A stretch of DNA of 64,000 nt from Desertibacillus haloalkaliphilus. Its GTDB lineage: Bacteria; Bacillota; Bacilli; Bacillales; KJ1-10-99. A model generated the notes under the pieces. The model did not search any database. It saw nothing but the letters and a program-made list of their open reading frames with translations, and was not told the DNA's origin. Where the stretch lies: assembly GCF_019039105.1 (NCBI RefSeq), contig NZ_JAHPIV010000002.1, positions 124,001 to 188,000 of the forward strand, in the 5' to 3' direction. The stretch's first letter is position 1, and each line of letters opens with the position of its first letter. Shown in pieces: positions 40,343 to 47,634 of the stretch. The position numbers and the translations under genes are program-made.

Positions 40343-41017
40343 TTAACCAGTCTTTTTCTTTGTAACTGGAAGTTTGTAGAAGTATTCTCCAGAAGATATT
40401 TTGGCTTTTGTTATGTTTGGAGAGGTTATGTAATCTTTGGGGGTATATGTAACCTTTTTAGGTTCCCTTTCAATAATATCTTTTATCGATGAATATTGCC
40501 CTTTTTTAAAAAAGGTTATTATTTTCTTTAAATCATTACGATCGATAATATTAATATTACAAGCAGTTCCTAGTTTTTTACTTCCGGCGCTAATATTTGT
40601 AGTTGAAGTAATAACAAGGCCTTTTGTACAACTATAAAACGGTTGTGCTGTATAGGCCTGCTGTAAAGCATCCATATTTAGTGAATTACCTTCTTTTATT
40701 CGTTTTGCTTGAATTACTGTCCGGTTCCCTTGACGGTCTTTAAAGATTACATCGGCTCCGAAATCTCTTGATTGTTGCGTTATGTATGTATTTTCATATC
40801 CAATTGCAGTGAATAAGACAAATAAATAATGTTCAAATCCAGAACCATCTTTCATCTTATCGATATCGTTAATTGTTATTTTTCGTAAATCATATTGTGT
40901 TTTTCGTATATTAGTTGGTGGATAAAACACCAATAAAAATAAACCTATTGCGACTGCTATTAATAAAATAATTATTGCTAATGCGATAGCCTGTGCTTGC
41001 AATGTATCCATTGTCAT
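40343..41017 (-). CDS. Membrane-anchored Mrr-like restriction endonuclease
   Basis: A 224-aa protein with one N-terminal membrane helix (about residues 10-32) and a restriction-endonuclease-fold domain of the Mrr_cat type. The signature includes GFEHYLFVLFTAIGYENT, then FGADVIFKDRQGNRTVIQAK, which holds the D...QxK catalytic triad. Such proteins are common passengers of phages and integrative elements; DNA target and role are unknown. It lies 5 bases behind the XRE repressor gene. Confidence 0.75.
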   Translation of the reverse strand: MTMDTLQAQAIALAIIILLIAVAIGLFLLVFYPPTNIRKTQYDLRKITINDIDKMKDGSGFEHYLFVLFTAIGYENTYITQQSRDFGADVIFKDRQGNRTVIQAKRIKEGNSLNMDALQQAYTAQPFYSCTKGLVITSTTNISAGSKKLGTACNINIIDRNDLKKIITFFKKGQYSSIKDIIEREPKKVTYTPKDYITSPNITKAKISSGEYFYKLPVTKKKTG

Positions 41018-41022
41018 CCCCC

Positions 41023-41418
41023 TTATTTTTCTTTATTCCTTTCCTTTGCCTTATGAGCTACCCACTCAAAATGCCTTTTCAACTCTTCGACATCTTCTGG
41101 GGTGAAGTGTTTCCAGGCGTCCATGTCATGAAAGAAGATGTTTTCAATCCCTAAATCCTCTAGGACTTTATTTATTTCAGCTAGTGGATCATAGGTAGCG
41201 GTTTCTTTCTTTGGGGATGGATCGTCTGATCGTCCAAGGAGGTAATCGGTTGAAGTACTTAGAGCGTTTGCTAGATCAGAAAGCATATCATTTGAAGGTG
41301 AGCTATATCCCGTTTCATAGTTTGAAATTGTAGTCTTTTTTGTATTGACTTTTTTAGCTAGTTCTTCTTGTGTAAGTTTCCTTATCTTCCTTGCTTGACG
41401 TAATCTTTGCGATAACAT
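41023..41418 (-). CDS. XRE-family repressor (left arm of the switch)
   Basis: A 131-aa phage-type repressor. An N-terminal helix-turn-helix of the Cro/CI class (RQARKIRKLTQEELAKKV, TTISNYETGYSSPS) is followed by a linker and an acidic C-terminal region. Start 41418 was chosen for its spacing from AAGGGG. It is divergent to a second XRE gene across four operator-like repeats, and upstream of the ImmA/IrrE-type protease, as in temperate elements. Confidence 0.85.
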   Translation of the reverse strand: MLSQRLRQARKIRKLTQEELAKKVNTKKTTISNYETGYSSPSNDMLSDLANALSTSTDYLLGRSDDPSPKKETATYDPLAEINKVLEDLGIENIFFHDMDAWKHFTPEDVEELKRHFEWVAHKAKERNKEK

Positions 41419-41446
41419 AAGCATTCCCCTTTTATGTAGTAAATAC

Positions 41447-41573
41447 GTTCAAGATAATTGTACTTCAAAATAATAAAAAATAAATTAAAATCCAAAATAG
41501 TTGTACTTATGTATTGACATCCAAAATACTTGGACTTAAAATGAACTTAAATAAATTCAAGATTCTTGGATTT
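41447..41573. promoter_or_regulatory. Operator region of the divergent XRE switch
   Basis: Four imperfect palindromic repeats lie between the divergent regulators: TTCAAGATAATTGTACTT (41448), TCCAAAATAGTTGTACTT (41491), TCCAAAATACTTGGACTT (41520) and TTCAAGATTCTTGGATTT (41556). The best is TCCAA-n5-TTGGA. Spacing is about 29-43 bp. Confidence 0.65.
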
Positions 41574-41591
41574 GTTAGAGGAGGTGTTAAA

Positions 41592-41858
41592 TTGAAAAAT
41601 GTTGCTTTAATTAATGCGCGTAAAAAAGCTAATCTGTCTCAAGAAAAGTTAGCTGATATCATGGGCTGTAAAAAGACAACTATAAGTAACTGGGAGAATG
41701 GTTATTCAATCCCTAGGTTAAAGGACGCTTTTATGTTGTCTCATGTATTAAAAGCAGATATTAACGACCTTTTTTTATGTTATAAAGTCCAAGAAACTCA
41801 TACAAATAATGTTGCCTTTATAAAAAAAACGACAAAATTAATTAACAAAATTTCTTAA
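41592..41858 (+). CDS. XRE-family regulator (right arm of the switch)
   Basis: An 88-aa Cro-like protein: NARKKANLSQEKLADIMG and KTTISNWENGYSIPRL form the helix-turn-helix. TTG 41592 follows AGAGGAGGTG; the longer frame from 41514 runs through the operators. It is transcribed toward the replication gene, as expected of an early-gene activator or Cro. Confidence 0.75.
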   Translation: MKNVALINARKKANLSQEKLADIMGCKKTTISNWENGYSIPRLKDAFMLSHVLKADINDLFLCYKVQETHTNNVAFIKKTTKLINKIS

Positions 41859-41913
41859 TTTATTATTTCGTCGATTATTGTCTATTACCTTTTTTGAAAG
41901 GGGGAGAAAAAGT

Positions 41914-42159
41914 ATGGCTGTCCATCTGTCCAAACCTCATATAGTGTTACGAGGTGATCAGCAAATGGAAGAGAAAAAGTACGATGCTACTTACAAACTT
42001 GGGAAGACTACCGTTCATGTTGTTGCGCCAGAGCCGATGAGTGAGGAAGAACGTTATAAGAGGGTAAGGGAGTTTCACTTGGCTGGTTGGTCGATTTGGA
42101 ATGACCTTTCTACAGAAAAGAAGCTGGAATTAAATAAAGAGGCAACAGCAGGCGTTTAA
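41914..42159 (+). CDS. Small conserved-looking protein of the element
   Basis: An 81-aa protein with GKTTVHVVAPEPMSEEERYKRV in the middle and EFHLAGWSIWNDL near the end. This short module occurs in Firmicute phages and integrative elements as I recall, function unknown. GAAAGGGGGAG precedes ATG 41914. Confidence 0.6.
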   Translation: MAVHLSKPHIVLRGDQQMEEKKYDATYKLGKTTVHVVAPEPMSEEERYKRVREFHLAGWSIWNDLSTEKKLELNKEATAGV

Positions 42160-42195
42160 AGCCTGTTGCATATGTACAAGCATCCGTGCTTGTAC
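42141..42195. other. Paired hairpins upstream of the initiator gene
   Basis: GCAACAGCAGGCG/GCCTGTTGC (42142-42170) may terminate the upstream gene. It is followed at once by a perfect 9-bp hairpin GTACAAGCA-TCCG-TGCTTGTAC (42174-42195). The 42196-42336 stretch is AT-rich with TTTCGAAATATCGAAA. A strand-initiation or packaging role is possible. Confidence 0.45.
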
Positions 42196-42351
42196 TTGAT
42201 GATACTCGCAAAAAATGTTGTCAAAATATCTTACATTTCGAAATATCGAAAAAAATGCCGCAAGAGCCACTAACTCTTACAGCATCCAATAAAAAATAGT
42301 TTTTTTCATTTTACCATACTACGGAGAAATCGGAAATTGGGGGAATCAACA

Positions 42352-43422
42352 TTGACTGATCAAGTTAACATTACTGAGGGACAAAACGAATTTTCAAAAA
42401 GGGATCATATCACAATGGTTTTTCATTACGGGCAGATCGATCGCTGGGTTTCGTATGAGAAAGGGGATGATGTTATTCATTCAGATAATGCCGAGCAGTT
42501 TACGGAAGGTCATGAAGTGAAACTGTCTGAGACGGTCTTTATGAAGTGGATGAAGCTAACAACGATGGTTGATCGTACGATGGATCGTAAAGAGGATTTT
42601 CATGTGCGTAATAAAGTAACATCGATTGCTAAAATGCTTGGATATAGCAGCACAAGAGGGCTTTATAAGGTTTTAAAACCTTTATATGAAGTCGGATTAG
42701 TAGATCTTAAAGAAACAAAAGTAGGTTCATCTAAAATGATTGACATTATTGTCTACCCGTACCCTGTTTACGCAGACACACCAATCTGTAACCTTATGAA
42801 AGTGCGTTCATGGGAAAAAAGGGAATCATTCGGTATGGCTCTTTCTTATTCTGGAGTAGAAGCTCGGAACAAAAGTACACAGGAATCGGAACAAAAGTGC
42901 ACAGGGGACGAGAACGAAAGTGCACAGGAACAGGAACAAAAGTGCACAGGGGTTGAAAACAAAAGTGCACAAGGGGCTGTGAACAAAAGTACACAGGAGC
43001 CTGTGCACAAAAGTGCACATACTAATATATATAATCTATCTAATACTAATAAGTCATCAAATATCAATAATCATCTAAGCAGTAAATTGGATCCGTCTGT
43101 AAAAATAACTTTCCAAAAATTTGCAGATGAACAAAAGATGAGTGACGATGAAATGACGACGATGATTGATAGATTAATTGGATTTGTACCAAACTCAAAA
43201 AAATATAGCAGTCACAAGAAGTATTATGCAAAAACACTGAAGTCTATTCGTGACAACGATAATCGCCAAGTGCGAAAAGACAAACTGCCTAAGAGCTTAC
43301 AGTACGATCATCAAGAAACAAAAGAAAACCAAGAGCCTAACAACTCATCTAGCTTTGAAGAAGAGAAACAGCGTTTTGAAGAGATGTTAGCACAACGAAA
43401 AAAACAAAAGGAGCAAGCCTAA
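42352..43422 (+). CDS. Replication initiator-like protein containing DNA iterons
   Basis: A 356-aa protein with an N-terminal winged-helix-like region (DFHVRNKVTSIAKMLGYSST and GLYKVLKPLYEVGLVDLKE, about residues 85-125), a low-complexity middle (EQKCTG, NKSAQ units) and a DnaD/RepO-like charged C-terminus. The middle coincides with seven 17-bp DNA iterons. This layout, iterons inside the rep coding sequence, is typical of theta-replicating Gram-positive plasmids, though the sequence is not clearly RepA_N. I prefer TTG 42352; TTG 42337 is possible. The next small gene overlaps its stop codon. Confidence 0.6.
   Translation: MTDQVNITEGQNEFSKRDHITMVFHYGQIDRWVSYEKGDDVIHSDNAEQFTEGHEVKLSETVFMKWMKLTTMVDRTMDRKEDFHVRNKVTSIAKMLGYSSTRGLYKVLKPLYEVGLVDLKETKVGSSKMIDIIVYPYPVYADTPICNLMKVRSWEKRESFGMALSYSGVEARNKSTQESEQKCTGDENESAQEQEQKCTGVENKSAQGAVNKSTQEPVHKSAHTNIYNLSNTNKSSNINNHLSSKLDPSVKITFQKFADEQKMSDDEMTTMIDRLIGFVPNSKKYSSHKKYYAKTLKSIRDNDNRQVRKDKLPKSLQYDHQETKENQEPNNSSSFEEEKQRFEEMLAQRKKQKEQA
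42867..43021. repeat. Seven iterons inside the initiator gene (putative replication origin)
   Basis: Copies of GAACAAAAGTGCACAGG, up to three mismatches, start at about 42867, 42889, 42912, 42934, 42957, 42981 and 43005. Spacing of 22-24 bp is two turns of the helix. Most intervals are not multiples of three, so the conserved unit is DNA and not peptide. Confidence 0.8.
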
Positions 43423-43574
43423 TGGTGTCGATTAGCAAGATACGATCAGTGCTATATCAGATGGCTAAATACCTTGGTAACATTAACGCAGTACGTAGGG
43501 GGAAGGTAAACCAACGTATCAAAAGGCGAGCAGTTGGTAAGGTCACTGGAAGGCTTTTAGGAAGAATAAAATAA
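43422..43574 (+). CDS. Small basic protein following the initiator gene
   Basis: A 50-aa very basic protein (start MVSISKIRSVLYQMAKYLG, with RRGKVNQRIKRRAVGK). Its ATG overlaps the initiator stop codon (TAATG). Similar short proteins accompany rep genes in Bacillus plasmids and integrative elements as I recall. The function is unknown; nucleic-acid binding is likely by charge. Confidence 0.6.
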   Translation: MVSISKIRSVLYQMAKYLGNINAVRRGKVNQRIKRRAVGKVTGRLLGRIK

Positions 43575-43584
43575 GGGAGTGCAG

Positions 43585-43776
43585 ATGATGACCAATGAAA
43601 CGTTAAGCATTATCAATGACTTTATCATCGATCAACTAGATCCACTCGATCAGGAGTTAATAAGCGAAGTTACAGCAGACCTTGAACCGATTGAATTATT
43701 CAATGAATTGGTCGCAACAGTAAGCGAGGCGCATGAGGTAACGAAGGCGTTTAGGGTGCTGGATAAGGCGTTGTGA
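43585..43776 (+). CDS. Small acidic protein of the element
   Basis: A 63-aa acidic helical protein starting MTNETLSIINDFIIDQLDPL. ATG 43585 or 43588 follows AAGGGAGTG. No family recognised. Confidence 0.5.
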   Translation: MMTNETLSIINDFIIDQLDPLDQELISEVTADLEPIELFNELVATVSEAHEVTKAFRVLDKAL

Positions 43777-43844
43777 AGAGTTGATGTTTACGCATTCGTA
43801 ATTTAAAAATATTCATTTTACGTTTTCATAAAGGTGGTGGGGCT

Positions 43845-44045
43845 TTGTCTTTAACATGGGCGATATACGATGTTATGACTGCTGCTGAAGCTGAAACAAC
43901 TTGGGGGTTAGCTAAAGGAACTGTTCGCGTCTATGCAAATAATCTGGCATTTAACGATGATGAAGCTAGAAAGAGTGCTGGAACATGGCTAGTAACAAAT
44001 GAAGGGATGACTAGAGTTTTTGGAAGCGATAAAAGGTGTAATTAA
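43845..44045 (+). CDS. Short helix-turn-helix protein
   Basis: A 66-aa protein: TAAEAETTWGLAKGTVRVYA then ARKSAGTWLVTNEGMTRVFG. This resembles the short winged-helix proteins with the GTWLV motif that are frequent in Firmicute phages. TTG 43845 has AAGGTGGTGGGG upstream. Probably a regulator of the element. Confidence 0.55.
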   Translation: MSLTWAIYDVMTAAEAETTWGLAKGTVRVYANNLAFNDDEARKSAGTWLVTNEGMTRVFGSDKRCN

Positions 44046-44072
44046 GTTAAACCAAAGTAAGGAGGGGTGCAG

Positions 44073-44363
44073 TTGGGTTATCTGTCGCAGGTCAAGGTGA
44101 AGGGTAGGCGTTACATTTATCTCACAGAATACATAGGCATGAGCAGATTTACAACGAAAACAGAGATAAATGTATTCTCTTTTGGCAATCGCGAAAAGGC
44201 ATTAGAAAAAATGACCTGGTGGCGCAAATATTTTCAAGAATTCCCCCAGGAACTTATTGATCGTGGGTATGGAAAAAAAGACCTTGATGAGTGGATCAGG
44301 ACATTAGAAACAGGTAAATCCAAGACCGGAAGAAGTAATAAATTTAAAATTAAAGCAAAATGA
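44073..44363 (+). CDS. Conserved-looking small protein of Gram-positive mobile elements
   Basis: A 96-aa basic protein: LGYLSQVKVKGRRYIYLTEY at the start, FPQELIDRGYGKKDLDEWI in the second half. The function is unknown; similar proteins occur on Bacillus plasmids as I recall. TTG 44073 has AAGGAGGGG upstream. It ends at a strong terminator that closes the replication module. Confidence 0.55.
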   Translation: MGYLSQVKVKGRRYIYLTEYIGMSRFTTKTEINVFSFGNREKALEKMTWWRKYFQEFPQELIDRGYGKKDLDEWIRTLETGKSKTGRSNKFKIKAK

Positions 44364-44394
44364 ATTAGGGAGTAAATTTCCCTAATTTTTTTTG
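44363..44394 (+). terminator. Terminator closing the replication module
   Basis: AATTAGGGA/TTCCCTAATT stem with a short loop, then T8. Confidence 0.85.
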
Positions 44395-44662
44395 TTTAGG
44401 GTGCTAGATTTTAAAGAAATAATAATTTCTTATATTTATCTCCCCTCTTCAGCAACTTCCCTAGGTGGAAACTTATCAAAAGTGTCACAATTCACTATAT
44501 GCTCAATTCAAAAAGTGACTAAGTTAGCAAGAATTTTGCTCACAATCAAAGGATGATCAATAGAACCCCAAAATAAAGTTTTGGGGTATTTTGGGGTACG
44601 AACGATTAGAAAAAATTTGTATGATTGGAAACAAATAAAGCAATTGTGCTGAAGGTGATAAG
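44395..44662. other. Intergenic region with perfect hairpin before the structural operon
   Basis: No gene is seen. ACCCCAAAA-TAAAG-TTTTGGGGT at 44565-44587 is a perfect 9-bp inverted repeat followed by a further TTTTGGGGT at 44589. It lies just upstream of the coat-like operon and may contain its promoter, an operator, or a packaging signal. Confidence 0.5.
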
Positions 44663-44899
44663 ATGGCTGAAGCAAATGAGGTTTATGTTAACTTTCCAGA
44701 TGAAATGAAAGTATATCCGAAAGATGAGGAAACGATCTTTATTATTCATGATGAGGATCGAACCGAGGAAACGATAATTGAGACTGATCCTGGAAACATA
44801 CACATTACCCATCAGATGACGTTAGGTGACGTAGTCATTTCAACACTTTTAGCATCTATACTGATTTTTATGATTCTGAATCGGATCATTAGGAGGTAG
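44663..44899 (+). CDS. Small single-span membrane protein, first of the structural operon
   Basis: A 78-aa protein with an acidic N-terminus (about residues 1-45), one membrane helix (about 53-73) and a basic tail (NRIIRR). This charge layout is typical of filamentous-phage coat proteins. GAAGGTGATAAG precedes the start. Confidence 0.6.
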   Translation: MAEANEVYVNFPDEMKVYPKDEETIFIIHDEDRTEETIIETDPGNIHITHQMTLGDVVISTLLASILIFMILNRIIRR

Positions 44900-44904
44900 G
44901 CGAC

Positions 44905-45030
44905 ATGTATGAAGTCACAAGCGGTTCCAACTCAGATATATTTCTAGTTTATGTTGTAGTCGTTGGTGCTTGTATGATTGCTTATCCGTTAATCAGTTTG
45001 ATTATAGGGGGCTTGAGTAAATGGAGGTAG
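44905..45030 (+). CDS. 41-aa coat-like membrane peptide
   Basis: MYEVTSGSNSDIFLVY, then a 20-residue hydrophobic helix and LSKWR at the end. GGAGGTAGGC precedes ATG 44905. It overlaps the next gene by 10 bases. Confidence 0.55.
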   Translation: MYEVTSGSNSDIFLVYVVVVGACMIAYPLISLIIGGLSKWR

Positions 45031-45161
45031 GAACTTTACTTGCTGAAGCTTTCAAAGTTTGGCTGGGTAACAGTGATGTAATGGCTTTTGTTTTAGGCTT
45101 TACGCTATTTATTACATTCATCCTAGTTACACAGCAAATCTATAACGACACAAGGTCATGA
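45021..45161 (+). CDS. 46-aa coat-like membrane peptide
   Basis: MEVGTLLAEAFKVWLGNSD, then a hydrophobic helix (VMAFVLGFTLFITFILV) and a polar tail. The start lies inside the end of the previous gene, whose GGGGGCTTGAG acts as a weak site. A tail/cap or minor coat protein of a filamentous particle is possible. Confidence 0.5.
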   Translation: MEVGTLLAEAFKVWLGNSDVMAFVLGFTLFITFILVTQQIYNDTRS

Positions 45162-45180
45162 AGGGAGTGGGTCGGATGCA

Positions 45181-45339
45181 ATGGAATCATTAGGTAATGT
45201 ATGGGATTTTAGTTTTTTCTGGAATGTATTTGGATTCCTTTTGCAGCTAGTCGCACCATTCGTCATGATCATTGTGGCAATTATCGCAGTTGGGTTACTA
45301 CTTGCAGGGGTTATTTATGCAATCCGTAACAGAAATTAG
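45181..45339 (+). CDS. 52-aa coat-like membrane peptide
   Basis: MESLGNVWDFSFFWNVFG, a long hydrophobic helix (about residues 18-46) and the basic end AIRNRN. AAGGGAGTGG lies 11-20 bases upstream. Same layout as its neighbours. Confidence 0.5.
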   Translation: MESLGNVWDFSFFWNVFGFLLQLVAPFVMIIVAIIAVGLLLAGVIYAIRNRN

Positions 45340-45348
45340 GTGTTTTTG

Positions 45349-46143
45349 ATGGGTATTGTAAAAAAGGTTGTTTATGTGTTTGTCGCTTTTCTGTTGTTAC
45401 CGTTCGGTGATGCAGAAGCAAACACAGTAAGGAATAATATTCACAATTACACTGATTATTATGGGAATGAACTCGGTTCTAGCACTCCGCATGTTGCAGC
45501 TGACATGTACGCTGATTATCGCTTTACTTCTATAGAAATTAGGGCAAACACATCGTTTTCAATAATCACTGGTGACTACGGTGACTTTGAATCAACAATG
45601 CCTTATTCCCATGATGGTGAAGGATTCCAGACGTATACACACAACTTTGCCGATCATAATTATTCGTCGGAAGATACTGATTTATCTATGGAGTACATTT
45701 ATATTGAGAGTGACCCTTCAGATGGTGAAGTTTTTTTAACAAAAGCTGTAACAAACGATCCAGAAAACATGTTAATCACATGGGATGATACAACCGATGA
45801 AGGTGATGATTCAAACGAAAATGATCCAGATCATGAGGGTGATTCCGGTAGCGATGATGGTTCAAGTGGAAGCGACCCCAGTGATGGAGGAAATGACAGT
45901 ATAGGCGGAACTGATCCGGGCAATGGATTGCCAAGTTATCAAACCTTTTTGAGTGGTAACCGTTTAGGGGATTTATTCACGAATATTAGGTGGCTTCTTT
46001 TCTTTGTAGCACCAATTGTCATGATATGGTTTGCGATCAAAGCTATAGGCTTATTGATTCTCACTATTCGAAAAATCTTTGATTCTGGTGACCGCAATAG
46101 AAGGAGAGACGACGATGATGACTATGATGTCTATCATTACTAA
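45349..46143 (+). CDS. Secreted minor-coat/adsorption-like protein with C-terminal anchor
   Basis: A 264-aa protein with a signal peptide (about residues 1-22, ending DAEA), an external domain to about 145, a low-complexity D/G/S/N linker at about 148-195, a membrane helix at about 212-240 and a charged tail with RRRDDDDDYD. M13 pIII has the same order: secreted domain, Gly-rich linker, C-terminal anchor. No sequence family recognised; the assignment is by architecture and context. ATG 45349 is preferred over GTG 45340. Confidence 0.55.
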   Translation: MGIVKKVVYVFVAFLLLPFGDAEANTVRNNIHNYTDYYGNELGSSTPHVAADMYADYRFTSIEIRANTSFSIITGDYGDFESTMPYSHDGEGFQTYTHNFADHNYSSEDTDLSMEYIYIESDPSDGEVFLTKAVTNDPENMLITWDDTTDEGDDSNENDPDHEGDSGSDDGSSGSDPSDGGNDSIGGTDPGNGLPSYQTFLSGNRLGDLFTNIRWLLFFVAPIVMIWFAIKAIGLLILTIRKIFDSGDRNRRRDDDDDYDVYHY

Positions 46144-46216
46144 ATGAAGTTAGTAACTGGTTAACACCAGTTCAATATATAAACAACCTCAATGTTTTAA
46201 GGAGGAATATAAAAAA

Positions 46217-46423
46217 ATGGAAGAAGAGACAGGAGGAACAGGAATGAACGTAGATTTTTCAGGAGTAACTTTACCGTTTGATGCAGCAGATCTTTTAACA
46301 AGTGCAGTTGAATTACTAGGTGTGGTAGGTCCTTTCGTATTACTAGGACTTGCAGTTGTATTTACACCAAAGATTATCGGCCTTATCCGAAATGCAGCAG
46401 GATCAGGTGGACGTACTCGATAA
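46217..46423 (+). CDS. Probable major coat protein (inovirus pVIII-like)
   Basis: A 68-aa protein: an acidic/neutral N-terminal segment (residues 1-27), one hydrophobic helix containing VVGPFVLLGLAVVFTPK (about 34-52) and a small basic tail (RNAAGSGGRTR). It has the best ribosome-binding site of the operon (AAGGAGGAATA) and a leaky-looking terminator directly behind it, as expected for a protein needed in thousands of copies. Its helix and tail recur at the C-terminus of the 703-aa FnIII protein. No cleavable signal peptide is clear, as in Pf1-like and some other inoviruses. Confidence 0.65.
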   Translation: MEEETGGTGMNVDFSGVTLPFDAADLLTSAVELLGVVGPFVLLGLAVVFTPKIIGLIRNAAGSGGRTR

Positions 46424-46428
46424 AACAG

Positions 46429-46467
46429 AGCAAGAGAGAGAAGGGGGACCTTCTTTCTCTTTTTGCT
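46429..46467 (+). terminator. Terminator after the major-coat-like gene
   Basis: AGCAAGAGAGAGAAGG/CCTTCTTTCTCTTTTTGCT forms an imperfect stem with T5 inside the 3' arm. Its place after the short abundant-protein gene recalls the terminator behind gene VIII of M13. Confidence 0.65.
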
Positions 46468-46487
46468 AAAAAGGTGCTGGATATTAA

Positions 46488-47618
46488 ATGTTAAATAAAG
46501 TTACTAACTCAAATCTAAAGGAAAATGATGTAAAAATCAATTATAAATTTATTGTAGGCTTCCTCGTTTTCGTAATAATGGTTTTATTGATCACGTACCC
46601 TGCCTACGCAGTAACAAGCAATGTGTCCTACGATTCTAGTAATGATGTTTATGTTTATACCTATTCGTCCGACACAACAAACAAATTACTTGTTGAGTTT
46701 GAAGCTGCAAGTGGTGAAATGTACGGACCTTATGAGTATACAGGGAGTGATTATTTTGTAGGTGAGCATTATCAAACATGCAACGGCAACTACACTATGA
46801 CGCACATGAATTTTGACGATGTTGTTCACGTTGATGAATTCACAACGACACAAATACAAAACCCTAGCTGTGATAGCTCACCCGGAGAAGGTGAGGATGA
46901 TGGTGGCAATGATGGTTCATCCGATCCAGTAGAGGGTGGAGATTGTGATTACTGTGAAGTATTTCAATGTCCGGGGTGGAGTGAATATATGAGTGGGCTT
47001 AATGACATTAAAGATGCAATCCCTCCCCCACCTAATTGGGAGGAAGTATCTCAGACATTCGCGGAGTCGATTGGGCCAAGTATGGCTAGTGATATAGAAA
47101 GTGTTTTAGGGACAGCACCGGAACCACCGGAACCGCCTGGGGAAATTGTTCTGGAACCAGTTAATAAACCTTCCGGTGAAATTATATTCGATTATCGAGA
47201 GGAATTAGAGAAAAGCCAACCGACAATGGAAGATAATCAAGAATTACATGACGCAACCTTTGATACACAAGACGTTGCGGATCAAGCGCCAGTACTTGAA
47301 TATCGAGAGGATGAAAGCGGAGGGTTTAGTATTCAAGACCCTGTTGATTCATTACCAAAGTTAGAATTTGATGATTACCCAATGCCAGGCGAAGGTGCTG
47401 GGGCGTGGGATCACCAACCAGAGCAGCCGGAAATGGATATGCCAATGCCGGAAGGTGGGGGAGAGGTTGAACCAATCGGAGAACCACCATTGCCGGATCA
47501 ACAAACAAATGAAGCACCAGAGCCGGAACAGGGATATGAACCACCAACCCCAGACGGTGAGGATGTTCATCTAGGAAATTATAAAAATCATCCAGACGAT
47601 CCAGACGGATCAGGTTAA
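46488..47618 (+). CDS. Secreted acidic, proline-rich protein of the structural operon
   Basis: A 376-aa protein with an N-terminal membrane helix/signal (about residues 20-42), a beta-rich external domain to about 130, a cysteine-containing stretch (CDYCEVFQCPGW), an amphipathic segment (EYMSGLNDIKDAIPPPPNW) and a long P/E/D/G-rich C-terminus without a C-terminal anchor. No enzyme motif. It is likely an adsorption or surface-exposed component. The CPGW-IPPPPNW segment seems to recur in other Bacillus proteins I have seen, but I cannot name a family. Confidence 0.5.
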   Translation: MLNKVTNSNLKENDVKINYKFIVGFLVFVIMVLLITYPAYAVTSNVSYDSSNDVYVYTYSSDTTNKLLVEFEAASGEMYGPYEYTGSDYFVGEHYQTCNGNYTMTHMNFDDVVHVDEFTTTQIQNPSCDSSPGEGEDDGGNDGSSDPVEGGDCDYCEVFQCPGWSEYMSGLNDIKDAIPPPPNWEEVSQTFAESIGPSMASDIESVLGTAPEPPEPPGEIVLEPVNKPSGEIIFDYREELEKSQPTMEDNQELHDATFDTQDVADQAPVLEYREDESGGFSIQDPVDSLPKLEFDDYPMPGEGAGAWDHQPEQPEMDMPMPEGGGEVEPIGEPPLPDQQTNEAPEPEQGYEPPTPDGEDVHLGNYKNHPDDPDGSG

Positions 47619-47634
47619 AAGGGGGTTATAAGAA

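Noticed and set aside
42794-43067. Several open frames on the minus strand with repeated CALL/HFC patterns
   Set aside because: They are mirror images of the iterons; the repeated peptide arises from repeated DNA, and no ribosome-binding site precedes them.
47326-47574. Three overlapping open frames opposite to or out of frame with the proline-rich protein
   Set aside because: Composition reflects the P/E-rich codons of the real gene; no start signals.
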